From: Legionella erythra
Lineage (GTDB): Bacteria; Pseudomonadota; Gammaproteobacteria; Legionellales; Legionellaceae
Length of the DNA: 33,144 bases
Direction of reading: 5' to 3'
Assembly: GCF_001467615.1 (NCBI RefSeq)
Contig: NZ_LNYA01000008.1
Coordinates: 1-33,144 of the forward strand
Positions 8,554-16,527 of this stretch are shown piece after piece. Made by a program: the position numbers and the translations under genes. Position 1 is the stretch's first letter; each line of letters opens with the position of its first letter. The notes beneath the pieces were generated by a model. That model was not told where the DNA came from. It ran no database searches and saw only the letters and a list, made by a program, of their open reading frames with translations.

Positions 8554-9200
8554 ACCCGCCCTCCTTTTAACATGATGATGCGGTGTCTCATGCCTGCAAT
8601 CAGGGCCAGATCATGGGTGGCGATCAGCACGCTCACGCCCACCTGATTAAACTGTTCAAACAGTCGCATGATTTCAGACGACAAGCTAGGATCCAAGTTT
8701 CCGGTCGGCTCGTCAGCCAGAAGCAACGCGGGCTTGTGTACAACAGCCCGGGCAATACCCACGCGCTGCTGCTCACCGCCAGACAAGTGGATGGGCTGCA
8801 TTTTCTCTTTCGTCAATAAACCGACCATATCCAGCGCGGCATGCACACGCTTGGCAATCAGGGCAGGCTGTACCCCCTGAATCTGCAAAGGCAAGGCGAC
8901 ATTATCAAATACCGTGCGATCATTTAAAAGGTTGGGGGATTGGAACGTAATGCCCAAGCTGCTGCGATAATACGCGATTTCCCGTTTTTTTAACTGGTTA
9001 AGCCGTATGCCATTCACTGTTAATTGACCAGAAGAAGGCGACTCCAGCTTGGCAATTAATTTAAGCAACGTGCTTTTGCCGGCTCCAGAGTGACCGGTAA
9101 TAAAGGCCATCTCGCCTTTTTGTAAGGTAAAATCAACCTGACTCAGCGCTTCAAAACCGCCGGGATAACGTTTGCTCACTTGATCGAATTTAATCATCAT
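8547..9200 (-). CDS. ftsE: Cell division ATP-binding protein FtsE
   Basis: ABC-type ATPase of the FtsEX complex at the inner face of the cytoplasmic membrane. It shows Walker [11 protein letters not shown]-loop FQSPNLL, signature LSGGEQQR, Walker [13 protein letters not shown] and the switch histidine in IATHD. The open frame extends to 9263, but family members start at [14 protein letters not shown], and the ATGs at 9200/9197 fall exactly in the overlap with the end of ftsY (ATGATGATTAA). I therefore use 217 aa (216 if the second ATG is used). The tight overlaps on both sides indicate an ftsY-ftsE-ftsX operon. Confidence 0.94.
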   Translation of the reverse strand: MMIKFDQVSKRYPGGFEALSQVDFTLQKGEMAFITGHSGAGKSTLLKLIAKLESPSSGQLTVNGIRLNQLKKREIAYYRSSLGITFQSPNLLNDRTVFDNVALPLQIQGVQPALIAKRVHAALDMVGLLTKEKMQPIHLSGGEQQRVGIARAVVHKPALLLADEPTGNLDPSLSSEIMRLFEQFNQVGVSVLIATHDLALIAGMRHRIIMLKGGRVC

Positions 9201-10254
9201 TGAATATGGCTCTGACAAATTGTTCCGCGTCAAAGGGACGTAGATCGTCAATCCCTTCACCAATCCCCAGATAACGAAATGGTATCCCTAATTCATTGGC
9301 GATGGCAAACAGTATTCCTCCTTTTGCCGTGCCGTCGAGTTTCGTCATGGTAATCCCGGTTAAATCGACAGCCTGATGGAATTCACGCGCCTGATTAAGT
9401 GCATTTTGGCCAATACTGGCATCCAATACCAGCATGGTTTCGTGCGGCGCATTGGCATCAAGCTTCTGAAGAACGCGTTTAACTTTCTTTAATTCCTCCA
9501 TCAGGTTGCCCTGGGTATGCAAACGGCCAGCGGTATCAGCAATTAGGATATCGATGCCGCGTGCTTTAGCTGCCTGCAACGCATCGTAAATAACTGATGC
9601 GCTATCCGCGCCGGTATGCTGGGCAATAACCGGAATCTGGTTACGTTCCCCCCAAACCTGCAATTGCTCAACTGCCGCGGCGCGAAAGGTATCGCCTGCC
9701 GCCAGCATGACTTTTTTACCCTGCTGCTGGAATTGCTTGGCCAGTTTACCGATGGTCGTGGTTTTCCCCGCCCCATTGACACCGACGGTCAGGATGACAA
9801 ACGGCGTCCCGTCCGGGGTTTCGGGTATTAATGGCTGGCTCTTCGCGGCCAGTAAGGCAGTCAGACGCTCCTTCAGGAGGCCATACACCGCTGCCCCATC
9901 CGCCAACTGTTTGCGGGCGAGGCTATCGCTGACCTGCTGTAAAACAGTTTGTGAAGTGTCAATGCCCAGATCGGCACTGAGTAGCAGGGTTTCGATATCC
10001 TCCATCAGCGAAGCGTCAATTTCTTTGCGGCCCAGCAGCAACCGGCCGATACTTTCACCCAATTGATGGCGGGTTTTGCTCATGCCTCGCTTCAGGCGGG
10101 CGTAAAATCCCGGTTTACCTGGCTCCGTTTGTTCAACGGGCATCTGGCCTGTATCGGCGGATGAAGTCTCTACCGTCACATCCTCACCCGGTGCTGCATC
10201 AGCCGCAGCCGGGGGTGTAGCTCCATCCTGATTTCTTTTAAACCATTTAATCAT
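9190..10254 (-). CDS. ftsY: Signal recognition particle receptor FtsY
   Basis: SRP-receptor GTPase that docks ribosome-SRP complexes at the inner membrane for co-translational insertion. The 354-aa protein begins with MIKWFKRN and an acidic Ala/Pro-rich A domain (to about residue 50), then the helical N domain, then the G domain with VGVNGAGKTTTIGKLA (G1), ADTAGRLHTQ (G3) and TKLDGTAKGG (G4), ending FVRAIFNDD. The ribosome site is weak. A candidate promoter lies at 10282-10311. It diverges from the M16 peptidase operon across 60 nt. Confidence 0.95.
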   Translation of the reverse strand: MIKWFKRNQDGATPPAAADAAPGEDVTVETSSADTGQMPVEQTEPGKPGFYARLKRGMSKTRHQLGESIGRLLLGRKEIDASLMEDIETLLLSADLGIDTSQTVLQQVSDSLARKQLADGAAVYGLLKERLTALLAAKSQPLIPETPDGTPFVILTVGVNGAGKTTTIGKLAKQFQQQGKKVMLAAGDTFRAAAVEQLQVWGERNQIPVIAQHTGADSASVIYDALQAAKARGIDILIADTAGRLHTQGNLMEELKKVKRVLQKLDANAPHETMLVLDASIGQNALNQAREFHQAVDLTGITMTKLDGTAKGGILFAIANELGIPFRYLGIGEGIDDLRPFDAEQFVRAIFNDD

Positions 10255-10281
10255 AAGTGTACAAAACGAAGGAAATGTGAA

Positions 10282-10311
10282 ATTCTATCACTTTTTTTGG
10301 TTCGGAGTTAA
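10282..10311 (-). promoter_or_regulatory. Candidate promoter of ftsY-ftsE-ftsX
   Basis: On the minus strand, TTAACT (10306-10311) and TAGAAT (10282-10287) are separated by 18 nt. The -35 overlaps the ribosome site of the divergent peptidase gene. Moderate match only. Confidence 0.4.
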
Positions 10312-10314
10312 TCC

Positions 10315-11637
10315 ATGCGGCTTGCATTATTGCTTTTCTGTGCTGCTTTTTCCTCTTATGCGGCTGACAATGTTCATCAATACACCCTGGATAACGGCCT
10401 GAAACTGGTTGTCAAGGAAGATCACCGCGCACCCGTGGCCGTCACCATGATTTGGTACAACATCGGCTCGGCGGATGAACCGGGCGGCATCACCGGCGTC
10501 TCTCATGCGCTGGAGCACATCATGTTTAAGGGAACGCAAAAGTATCCCCTGGGTATTTTTTCCAAAACCATTGCCAATGTCGGCGGGGAAGAAAATGCCT
10601 TTACCAATTATGATTACACCGCCTATTTTGAAAAAATAGCGGCGTCGCAATTACCGATAACCTTTGAGCTCGAAGCCGATCGCATGCAGAATCTGCTACT
10701 GGATAAAGAGGAGTTCGCCAAGGAAATGAAGGTCATTCAGGAAGAGCGCCGTCTTCGTACCGATGACAATCCCCAGGCGTTAACGTTTGAACGTTACCTG
10801 GCTGCAGCCCATCTGGCGGATCCTTATCATCACCCGGTCATTGGCTGGATGAGCGATATCCAACAAATGAATATTGATGATTTAAAATCCTGGTACCAGA
10901 ATTTTTATACCCCTAACAACGCGACCCTGGTTGTGGTCGGTGATGTGAATGCAGGCAAAGTTTACGAGCTTGCCAAACTTTATTTTGGTCAAATTCCAAA
11001 ACGACCTGATTTTATCCGCAAACCGCAACAGGAGCCGCCGGCATTGGGGCCCAAATCGGTTGAAATCCATGCGCCGGCCAAACTGCCGATGCTGATGTTT
11101 GGCTACAGCGTGCCCAGCGTAAAAACAGCCGAAAAAAACTGGGAACCTTATGCTCTGGAAGTGGTCGCCGCCATTCTTGATGCAGGTGAGAGCGCACGCT
11201 TTGCCCGCAATCTGGTGCGTGGCTCGCACGTGGCCAGCAATGTCGATGTTTACTACGATCTCTATACCCGTTATCAAACGCAATTTACCTTGTTTGGTAT
11301 TCCAACCCAGTCACACAGCATCGCTGAATTGAAAGCCGGGGTATTACGGGAGTTGCAGCGTCTGCAAAAAGAACCGGTCAGTGCCCAGGAATTGCAACGC
11401 GTAAAAACCCAAATCATTGCCCAGAAAACCTTTGAGAAAGATTCAATCTTCGGTCAGGCCATGGAGATTGGCGTCCTGGAAACATTAGGCTTAGGCTTTA
11501 AAACGGCCGACATCTACACAGACAGAATTAACAACATAACACCCCAACAGATTCAGGATGTGGCAAAAAAATACTTCCGCCCTGAATTAATGACTGAAGC
11601 CCAGTTATTCCCAGTGTCCCAACCTGAGAGACGATAA
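10315..11637 (+). CDS. M16 family zinc peptidase, catalytic subunit
   Basis: Periplasmic insulinase/pitrilysin-type peptidase of 440 aa. A signal peptide (MRLALLLFCAAFSSYA) is followed by the inverted zinc motif HALEH at residues 64-68 and the third ligand glutamate near 144 in IQEERRLRTD, so the zinc site is complete. The C-terminal half is the usual M16 inactive domain. GGAG lies 8 nt before the ATG. The stop overlaps the start of the next M16 gene (TAATG). By analogy with other bacterial M16B pairs the two products probably form a heterodimer; substrates are unknown. Confidence 0.92.
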   Translation: MRLALLLFCAAFSSYAADNVHQYTLDNGLKLVVKEDHRAPVAVTMIWYNIGSADEPGGITGVSHALEHIMFKGTQKYPLGIFSKTIANVGGEENAFTNYDYTAYFEKIAASQLPITFELEADRMQNLLLDKEEFAKEMKVIQEERRLRTDDNPQALTFERYLAAAHLADPYHHPVIGWMSDIQQMNIDDLKSWYQNFYTPNNATLVVVGDVNAGKVYELAKLYFGQIPKRPDFIRKPQQEPPALGPKSVEIHAPAKLPMLMFGYSVPSVKTAEKNWEPYALEVVAAILDAGESARFARNLVRGSHVASNVDVYYDLYTRYQTQFTLFGIPTQSHSIAELKAGVLRELQRLQKEPVSAQELQRVKTQIIAQKTFEKDSIFGQAMEIGVLETLGLGFKTADIYTDRINNITPQQIQDVAKKYFRPELMTEAQLFPVSQPERR

Positions 11638-12935
11638 TGAAACGATTGTTTGTAATTGCCTTACTTTTTTCATGCGCCGCTGCAACAGAGGCCAACACAT
11701 TTAAAACGAAGAAATGGGAAACCAGCCATGGCGCCAAAGTCGTATTCTATCAGGCGAAAGAAGTGCCCATGCTGGATATTAATGTCGCGTTTGCCGCAGG
11801 ATCTGCCTACGATGACAAACAATTTGGCTTGGCCTCACTCACAGCCAGCATGCTCGATCAGGGCAGCGGCCGCTTCGATGCATCGCAGATTGCTGAAACC
11901 ATTGCGGACACCGGGGCACAATATAATTATGAAACCAGCCGGGATATGGCTGTATTTCGCTTGAAAACACTCACCTCGGAAGCGGCCTTAAAACAATCAG
12001 TAGACGCCTTTTCCCTCATCATCAATAAACCGGCTTTCCGTCAGGAAGCGTTTAACCGTCAGAAGAATCAGTTGCTGATGACCATCGCGCAGATGCAGGA
12101 ATCACCTGATGATGTGGCCAACATGACCTTCTTTAAACAACTTTACAAGAATCATCCTTATGCCCATCCGGTCAATGGCACCATGGAAACTGTTAAAATG
12201 TTGAATACCTGGCAGGTACGCAATTTTTACAAACGCTACTATGTCAGCGCCAATGCCGTGATTGTTCTGGTTGGCGCCATCGATGAAGAAAAGGCGCATC
12301 AGATTACCGAGCAGTTGACTGAATTTTTACCCAAAGGAGAACATGCACCCTGTATCCCCAAAGCCGAAGCATTACCCGCTGCGGAAAAAGTGAATATTGT
12401 TTTTCCTTCATCCCAGACCATGCTGCGCTTAGGGCAAGTGGGTATCAGCCATGCTTCGCCCAATTATTTTCCGCTCATGGTAGGTAATTACATTCTTGGC
12501 GGCGGTGCGCTGGTATCGCGCCTGTCCACGGAAGTGCGTGAAAAACGGGGATTAACGTATGGCATTTACAGTCAGTTCGTACCCATGCCAGGCGAAGGTC
12601 CTTTCATTATCAGCCTCGCAACTCAAAACAATCAGGCCAATACTGCTTTACAAATCACGCGCGAAACCCTGGACAATTTTCTGAAAATGGGTCCAAGCGA
12701 AGATGAATTGACGGCGGCCAAGCAATACCTGGCAGGCAATTTCCCCCTGTCGCTGGCCAGTAATAACAGCATTGCCGGCATGCTGCTTCGCATTGCTTTT
12801 TATGATCTGCCTGATGATTATCTGGATACTTATGTGGCTCGAATTGAAGCGGTCAGCGTTGAAGACATTAAAAAAGCATTTGATGAAGCAGTTAAACCTG
12901 CGCAGATGTTATTAGTCACCGTAGGGCAAAAGTGA
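11637..12935 (+). CDS. M16 family peptidase-like protein, non-catalytic partner
   Basis: A 432-aa exported protein (signal MKRLFVIALLFSCAAATEA) with the M16 fold. At the place of HxxEH it reads FGLASLTASMLDQGS, so zinc ligands are missing and it cannot be catalytic by itself. It keeps the C-terminal Arg/Tyr segment (KRGLTYGIYSQF) that in M16 enzymes completes the active site of the partner. It overlaps the catalytic subunit by 1 nt and rsmD by 4 nt, so the three genes form one operon. Confidence 0.9.
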   Translation: MKRLFVIALLFSCAAATEANTFKTKKWETSHGAKVVFYQAKEVPMLDINVAFAAGSAYDDKQFGLASLTASMLDQGSGRFDASQIAETIADTGAQYNYETSRDMAVFRLKTLTSEAALKQSVDAFSLIINKPAFRQEAFNRQKNQLLMTIAQMQESPDDVANMTFFKQLYKNHPYAHPVNGTMETVKMLNTWQVRNFYKRYYVSANAVIVLVGAIDEEKAHQITEQLTEFLPKGEHAPCIPKAEALPAAEKVNIVFPSSQTMLRLGQVGISHASPNYFPLMVGNYILGGGALVSRLSTEVREKRGLTYGIYSQFVPMPGEGPFIISLATQNNQANTALQITRETLDNFLKMGPSEDELTAAKQYLAGNFPLSLASNNSIAGMLLRIAFYDLPDDYLDTYVARIEAVSVEDIKKAFDEAVKPAQMLLVTVGQK

Positions 12936-13486
12936 AGCAACAGGTTCGCATCATCGGCGGCAAATTCCGCGGCAAGAAAATTGACTTTCCAGAAGCACAG
13001 GGGTTAAGACCAACCCCTGACAGGGTACGCGAAACCCTGTTTAACTGGCTGATGCACGACATTCGTGGCGCCCGTTGCCTTGATGCGTTTGCCGGTAGCG
13101 GCGCTCTGGGTTTCGAAGCGTTTTCCCGGGGGGCTGCTCATGTTACTCTGGTTGAACAAAATCGCCTTGTGTTTAACCACCTGCTAACCGTCAGCCGCGC
13201 GTTCAATGCGCCTGAGTTATCCGTCATTCATGCGGATGCCCTTGCGTTTTTAAGCACAACCCGAGAGACATTTGATTTGGTCTTTCTCGATCCCCCCTTT
13301 GCCCATGCATGCCATGAAGCCTGTTTCACCCGCCTTCAGGCAAGCGATTGCCTGCCGCCGGGCGGTTTGGTTTATGTGGAATCCCCCGAGTCCCTCACCC
13401 TGAATCCAGCTGCATGGCAAGCCTTGAAAAGCAAGCAGGCAGGCCATGTGTTTTATGCTCTTTATAAAAAAATGCCAAGCAATTGA
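12932..13486 (+). CDS. rsmD: 16S rRNA (guanine(966)-N2)-methyltransferase RsmD
   Basis: SAM-dependent methyltransferase that modifies G966 of 16S rRNA in the small subunit. The 184-aa protein begins with RIIGGKFRGKKI, then LRPTPDRVRETLFNWL, the SAM-binding motif DAFAGSGALGFEA, the acidic VTLVEQN and the catalytic LDPPF. It starts with GTG at 12932, overlapping the previous stop as GTGA. In Legionella genomes it precedes dotD, as here. No terminator is seen after it, so some read-through into dotDC is possible. Confidence 0.94.
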   Translation: MKQQVRIIGGKFRGKKIDFPEAQGLRPTPDRVRETLFNWLMHDIRGARCLDAFAGSGALGFEAFSRGAAHVTLVEQNRLVFNHLLTVSRAFNAPELSVIHADALAFLSTTRETFDLVFLDPPFAHACHEACFTRLQASDCLPPGGLVYVESPESLTLNPAAWQALKSKQAGHVFYALYKKMPSN

Positions 13487-13567
13487 AATACCTTGACTTG
13501 TGCTTGACAAGGGGGCCATGCTCCTGTTTCAATCAATGCAGTACTTATCGATAATAAAGCACAGAAG

Positions 13568-14050
13568 ATGAACAACAAGCTTGTTACGCTTTTAGCCGCC
13601 TCTATTTTATTAGCTGGCTGTCAGAGCACGTTTAAAAAACCCCCCATTAATGCACCTGCCGATGATGCCAGCATCAAACTCGCCGAAGCCGCCTCCTCTG
13701 TCAGTGACTCCATGTTGGAAATGGCTCGTGTAGAAAAAGTCATAACACCTCCTGTGCGGGATAACACCTTGACCATTCCCAACGCCTACACCTTGCAGGC
13801 ACGAGCGTCCGTTGACTGGTCCGGTCCAATTGAAGAACTCACCGCACGCATTGCCAAAGCCGCTCATTTTCGCATGCGCATTCTTGGAAAAGAACCGGCT
13901 GTACCGGTCCTGATAAGCATTACCGCCAAGGACGAGAGCCTGGCTGAAATTCTGCGTGATATTGATTATCAGGTAGGTCGAAAAGCCAGCATTCACGTTT
14001 ACCCTAACAGTCAGGTTGTAGAATTACGCTATGCTAAAATTTATTCCTAG
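13568..14050 (+). CDS. dotD: Dot/Icm outer-membrane core lipoprotein DotD
   Basis: Lipoprotein of the type IVB secretion core complex, needed with DotC to bring DotH to the outer membrane. The 160-aa protein has a lipoprotein signal ending LLAGC (lipidated Cys18), then a disordered linker and a compact C-terminal domain (from about residue 75) that in L. pneumophila resembles secretin N-domains. The length agrees with the family. The ribosome site is poor (AGAAG abuts the ATG). A weak promoter, TTTCAA (13527-13532), 17 nt, GATAAT (13550-13555), precedes it, with a TTATCGATAA palindrome at 13545-13554. It overlaps dotC by 20 nt. Confidence 0.93.
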   Translation: MNNKLVTLLAASILLAGCQSTFKKPPINAPADDASIKLAEAASSVSDSMLEMARVEKVITPPVRDNTLTIPNAYTLQARASVDWSGPIEELTARIAKAAHFRMRILGKEPAVPVLISITAKDESLAEILRDIDYQVGRKASIHVYPNSQVVELRYAKIYS

Positions 14051-14981
14051 TCTCGCTTTGACCTGTGCAACCGCCTTGCTGGCGGCTTGCTACTCCTCTT
14101 CGCATCAAACGACCGTCGTCATTAATGGTGACACGACCTCGTTAGCCGGTCTTCAGGCCATGGCCAATACGCGCGGTGTCACGTCCAATAAAAACGGCAT
14201 GAGCAAGATTCGTGAAATGGCGCTTCGTGAAACCGCGTTAAGTCTCGGGGCCCAGTCCGGTTTAGCTTGCCGGGCCAAGATCATTGACGAGGAGCTAACC
14301 CGCAAAGCGCGCGATCTGGATGCTGTGTTTGACTTTAATGCGCTGGTGCTGGAACATAATATTCTCCCTCCCGTGCTGCTTGAGGGGCGTAATACGCTAA
14401 ACCTGGCAGACATGCAAACGATTCGGATATCCGACCGCACCTACAAGGTCGCTAAACAAGCCCATTTCATTACCACCCCGCCCAATTGGCGGCAGTACCT
14501 GTGGATGGATTATAAAAAGCCTGAGTACCCCAATATTACCCTTCTGCCTAAAACCAAGGAAGAACGTCAATTGTGGAGCTTTTATGTCACCAAAGGATGG
14601 AAAAACGGCATTGAACAAGCCAATACCATTCTTGAAGAAAGTGTGGCCCGCATAAAAGAAGACTACAACGGCATGATTTTATACCGCAAACTATTAGCCA
14701 TGAACATGGTATCGCCCCCGTATGTTTCACATACCGATCTTGGCGTAACCGGTGATGGCTCGGAAATTCATATTGATGACCGTGTGCTGCGTATTACCGC
14801 TCTGCCGGCTCTTAATATTAACAGCAAGGAATGGCGTGCGGCGGTGGCTAAGGATGAAGAGGCACTGGAGCATTTCAGAACCATGGAAAAACTGGCGCTA
14901 AATGCCAAGATTGTCATTACCAACAAATCCTGGCAGCCGACCATTGCACCGGTGAATAAGGACATTACCCCAGTCAATTAG
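14031..14981 (+). CDS. dotC: Dot/Icm lipoprotein DotC
   Basis: Second lipoprotein of the type IVB outer-membrane core; it works with DotD to localise DotH. The 316-aa protein has a lipoprotein signal ending LLAAC (Cys20), then a mixed alpha/beta body with the family's FITTPPNWRQYLWMDY block and a WKNGIEQANTI segment. The start lies inside the dotD end, so translation is probably coupled. A 9-bp stem-loop follows 20 nt after the stop, separating it from dotB. Confidence 0.93.
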   Translation: MLKFIPSLALTCATALLAACYSSSHQTTVVINGDTTSLAGLQAMANTRGVTSNKNGMSKIREMALRETALSLGAQSGLACRAKIIDEELTRKARDLDAVFDFNALVLEHNILPPVLLEGRNTLNLADMQTIRISDRTYKVAKQAHFITTPPNWRQYLWMDYKKPEYPNITLLPKTKEERQLWSFYVTKGWKNGIEQANTILEESVARIKEDYNGMILYRKLLAMNMVSPPYVSHTDLGVTGDGSEIHIDDRVLRITALPALNINSKEWRAAVAKDEEALEHFRTMEKLALNAKIVITNKSWQPTIAPVNKDITPVN

Positions 14982-15000
14982 CAATTTCTCATGCTTGCAA

Positions 15001-15034
15001 CCCCTTGTTAGTATATACTTTTAACAACAAGGGG
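15001..15034 (+). other. Stem-loop between dotC and dotB
   Basis: CCCCTTGTT (15001-15009) pairs perfectly with AACAAGGGG (15026-15034). The 16-nt loop itself holds the palindrome AGTATATACT. No U-tract follows, so it is at best an attenuator or mRNA 3' stabiliser for dotDC. Confidence 0.5.
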
Positions 15035-15048
15035 TATCCCTGACAGGT

Positions 15049-15077
15049 TTTACAACGCAGGTTGCAAGATCTATAAA
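15049..15077 (+). promoter_or_regulatory. Strong sigma-70-type promoter candidate for dotB
   Basis: TTTACA (15049-15054, 5 of 6) and TATAAA (15072-15077, 5 of 6) are spaced by exactly 17 nt. Transcription would begin near 15084, giving a leader of about 35 nt before dotB. This suggests that dotB can be expressed separately from dotDC. Confidence 0.6.
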
Positions 15078-15118
15078 TCCGTTTTTATTCAATGTTATTT
15101 TTAAGCCAAGGCTAACTT

Positions 15119-16249
15119 ATGAGCAGCAATATTAATTTAATGCCCGATGAACCCACACGGTTTACACCCGTTTTTATGGATAAAATGCTTGAGCATGCAG
15201 AAAGTTTGAAGGCATCGGATATCACCATTCAAACCGGCTCGCCTATTTTTGCTGAAGTGTACGGACGCTTGCTTAAAATAACCAACCGCAGCCTCTCAAA
15301 CACCGAGCTTGGTGATTTAATTAACTCCATTTATGGACCGAACGCCACCACGCAATTATTATCCGGTAAAGACATCGATACCCATTACGAATTTCGCCCC
15401 AACCGTGGCGTGCGCTACCGTTACCGGGTGAATGCCACGTCCTGCCTGGTGGAGGGGCATGACGCCATTCAGATTACCTTGCGTACGATTCCCACCACGC
15501 CGCCAAAACTGGAGACCATGGGATTACCGGATAATATCATTAAAGCCATTGCGCCTCAGGAAGGCATTGTATTTATTACCGGTGCCACGGGCTCCGGTAA
15601 ATCCACGCTGCTCGCGTCCATCATCCGTGATTTGATTGAAAAAGATGACTCCAACCGTAAAGTACTGACTTACGAGGCACCAATTGAATTTGTGTATGAT
15701 GAAATTGAGACCATTTCTTCCGTGGTCAGTCAATCGGAAATACCCCGCCACCTGCCTGATTTTGCGGACGGCGTGCGCAATGCGCTGCGCCGCAAACCCC
15801 GCCTCATCATGGTGGGGGAGTGCCGGGATGCCGAAACCATCAGTGCCGCGCTGGAAGCCGCACTGACCGGTCACCCGGTTTACACCACACTGCATACATC
15901 CGGTGTGGCAGAAACCATGCGCCGTCTGGTTACGTCGTTTTCTGGTGAAGAACGACTGGGACGAACGATTGATATTCTCGAAACCATCCGTCTGTGTATC
16001 TGGCAAAAATTGGTTCCCACAGTGGATGAAAAACGAGTCGCCTTGCGGGAATACCTCGTTTTTGATGAAGAAGTGCGGGATATTCTCTTAGAAAGCGACC
16101 CCAACGAAGTCACCTCCACCACCCGAAAACTGGTCAGGCAACGCGGCCAATTAATGACCATTGATGCCAAGGACAAGTTTGAACAGGGCATTATCAGTGA
16201 ACGGGTTTATAAGCTTATCCTGGCGGGGACCAAAGAGCAGTACGAATAA
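15119..16249 (+). CDS. dotB: Dot/Icm secretion ATPase DotB
   Basis: Cytoplasmic hexameric ATPase of the PilT/VirB11 class that docks on the type IVB machine and energises substrate transfer. At 376 aa it matches the family length. Visible motifs are Walker A GATGSGKST (about residues 155-163), the Asp box around LTYEAPIEFVYDEI, Walker B-like LIMVGECRDAET and the His box HPVYTTLHTSG. AAGG lies about 7 nt before the ATG. It has a candidate promoter of its own. Downstream there is no terminator; an IS fragment on the opposite strand begins within 10 nt. Confidence 0.96.
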   Translation: MSSNINLMPDEPTRFTPVFMDKMLEHAESLKASDITIQTGSPIFAEVYGRLLKITNRSLSNTELGDLINSIYGPNATTQLLSGKDIDTHYEFRPNRGVRYRYRVNATSCLVEGHDAIQITLRTIPTTPPKLETMGLPDNIIKAIAPQEGIVFITGATGSGKSTLLASIIRDLIEKDDSNRKVLTYEAPIEFVYDEIETISSVVSQSEIPRHLPDFADGVRNALRRKPRLIMVGECRDAETISAALEAALTGHPVYTTLHTSGVAETMRRLVTSFSGEERLGRTIDILETIRLCIWQKLVPTVDEKRVALREYLVFDEEVRDILLESDPNEVTSTTRKLVRQRGQLMTIDAKDKFEQGIISERVYKLILAGTKEQYE

Positions 16250-16492
16250 GCCTACCTTGACCATGTCACGCCATGGTTTCCTAACTCTGAAAGTCCAGAG
16301 TACCGCATTTACAAACTGACGATTACCCTTCGCGATACCACCCGATTAGCCTCATTGACCAGGCAAGTGAGGTTCTAATAGCGACCTGACATGATCTTAT
16401 ATATCGTGGCGTCTATGCGCTTGCTCCATCTCTTGAACCCTTGATGATAAAAATAAATCAATTATCACAGAAGTCAGGCTTTGGTACGACGC
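16250..16492 (-). mobile_element. Remnant of an IS5-type insertion sequence
   Basis: The whole dotB-dotA gap is explained by the left part of an insertion sequence reading on the minus strand: an upstream non-coding end (about 16430-16492) and the first codons of its transposase (16258-16429). A CTAGCTAG at 16493-16500 abuts the presumed outer end; CTAG is a favoured target of IS5-type elements. The other end and most of the transposase are missing, so it cannot move by itself. The borders are approximate. Confidence 0.65.
16258..16429 (-). pseudogene. Truncated, decayed IS5-family transposase (N-terminal fragment)
   Basis: Read on the minus strand from ATG 16429, the frame gives MEQAHRRHDI, stop, DHVRSLLEPHLPGQ, stop, G, stop, SGGIAKGNRQFVNAVLW and ends near PWRDM. 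This is the N-terminus of the common IS5-type transposase (IS1031/IS427-like proteins start with RRHDISD..W..LEPHLPG and have KDNR.F.NAV.W..R.G.PWRD). It holds three in-frame stop codons and breaks off after about 57 codons, before any catalytic DDE residue. It is therefore a dead fragment. It lies convergent to dotB and downstream of dotA in the same orientation as dotA. Confidence 0.75.
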
Positions 16493-16527
16493 CTAGCTAG
16501 CAATAGTTTACGCAGAGGAGTAATAAA

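Noticed and set aside
9201-9263. N-terminal extension of FtsE
   Set aside because: It lies inside ftsY; the ABC domain starts at [11 protein letters not shown] and the ATG overlaps the ftsY stop as in other operons.
13493-13509. TTGACT and TTGACA boxes upstream of dotD as -35 elements
   Set aside because: No -10-like hexamer occurs 16-18 nt downstream of either one.
16443-16499. Short plus-strand frame (18 codons) in the dotB-dotA gap
   Set aside because: It has no ribosome site and lies in the non-coding end of the IS remnant.
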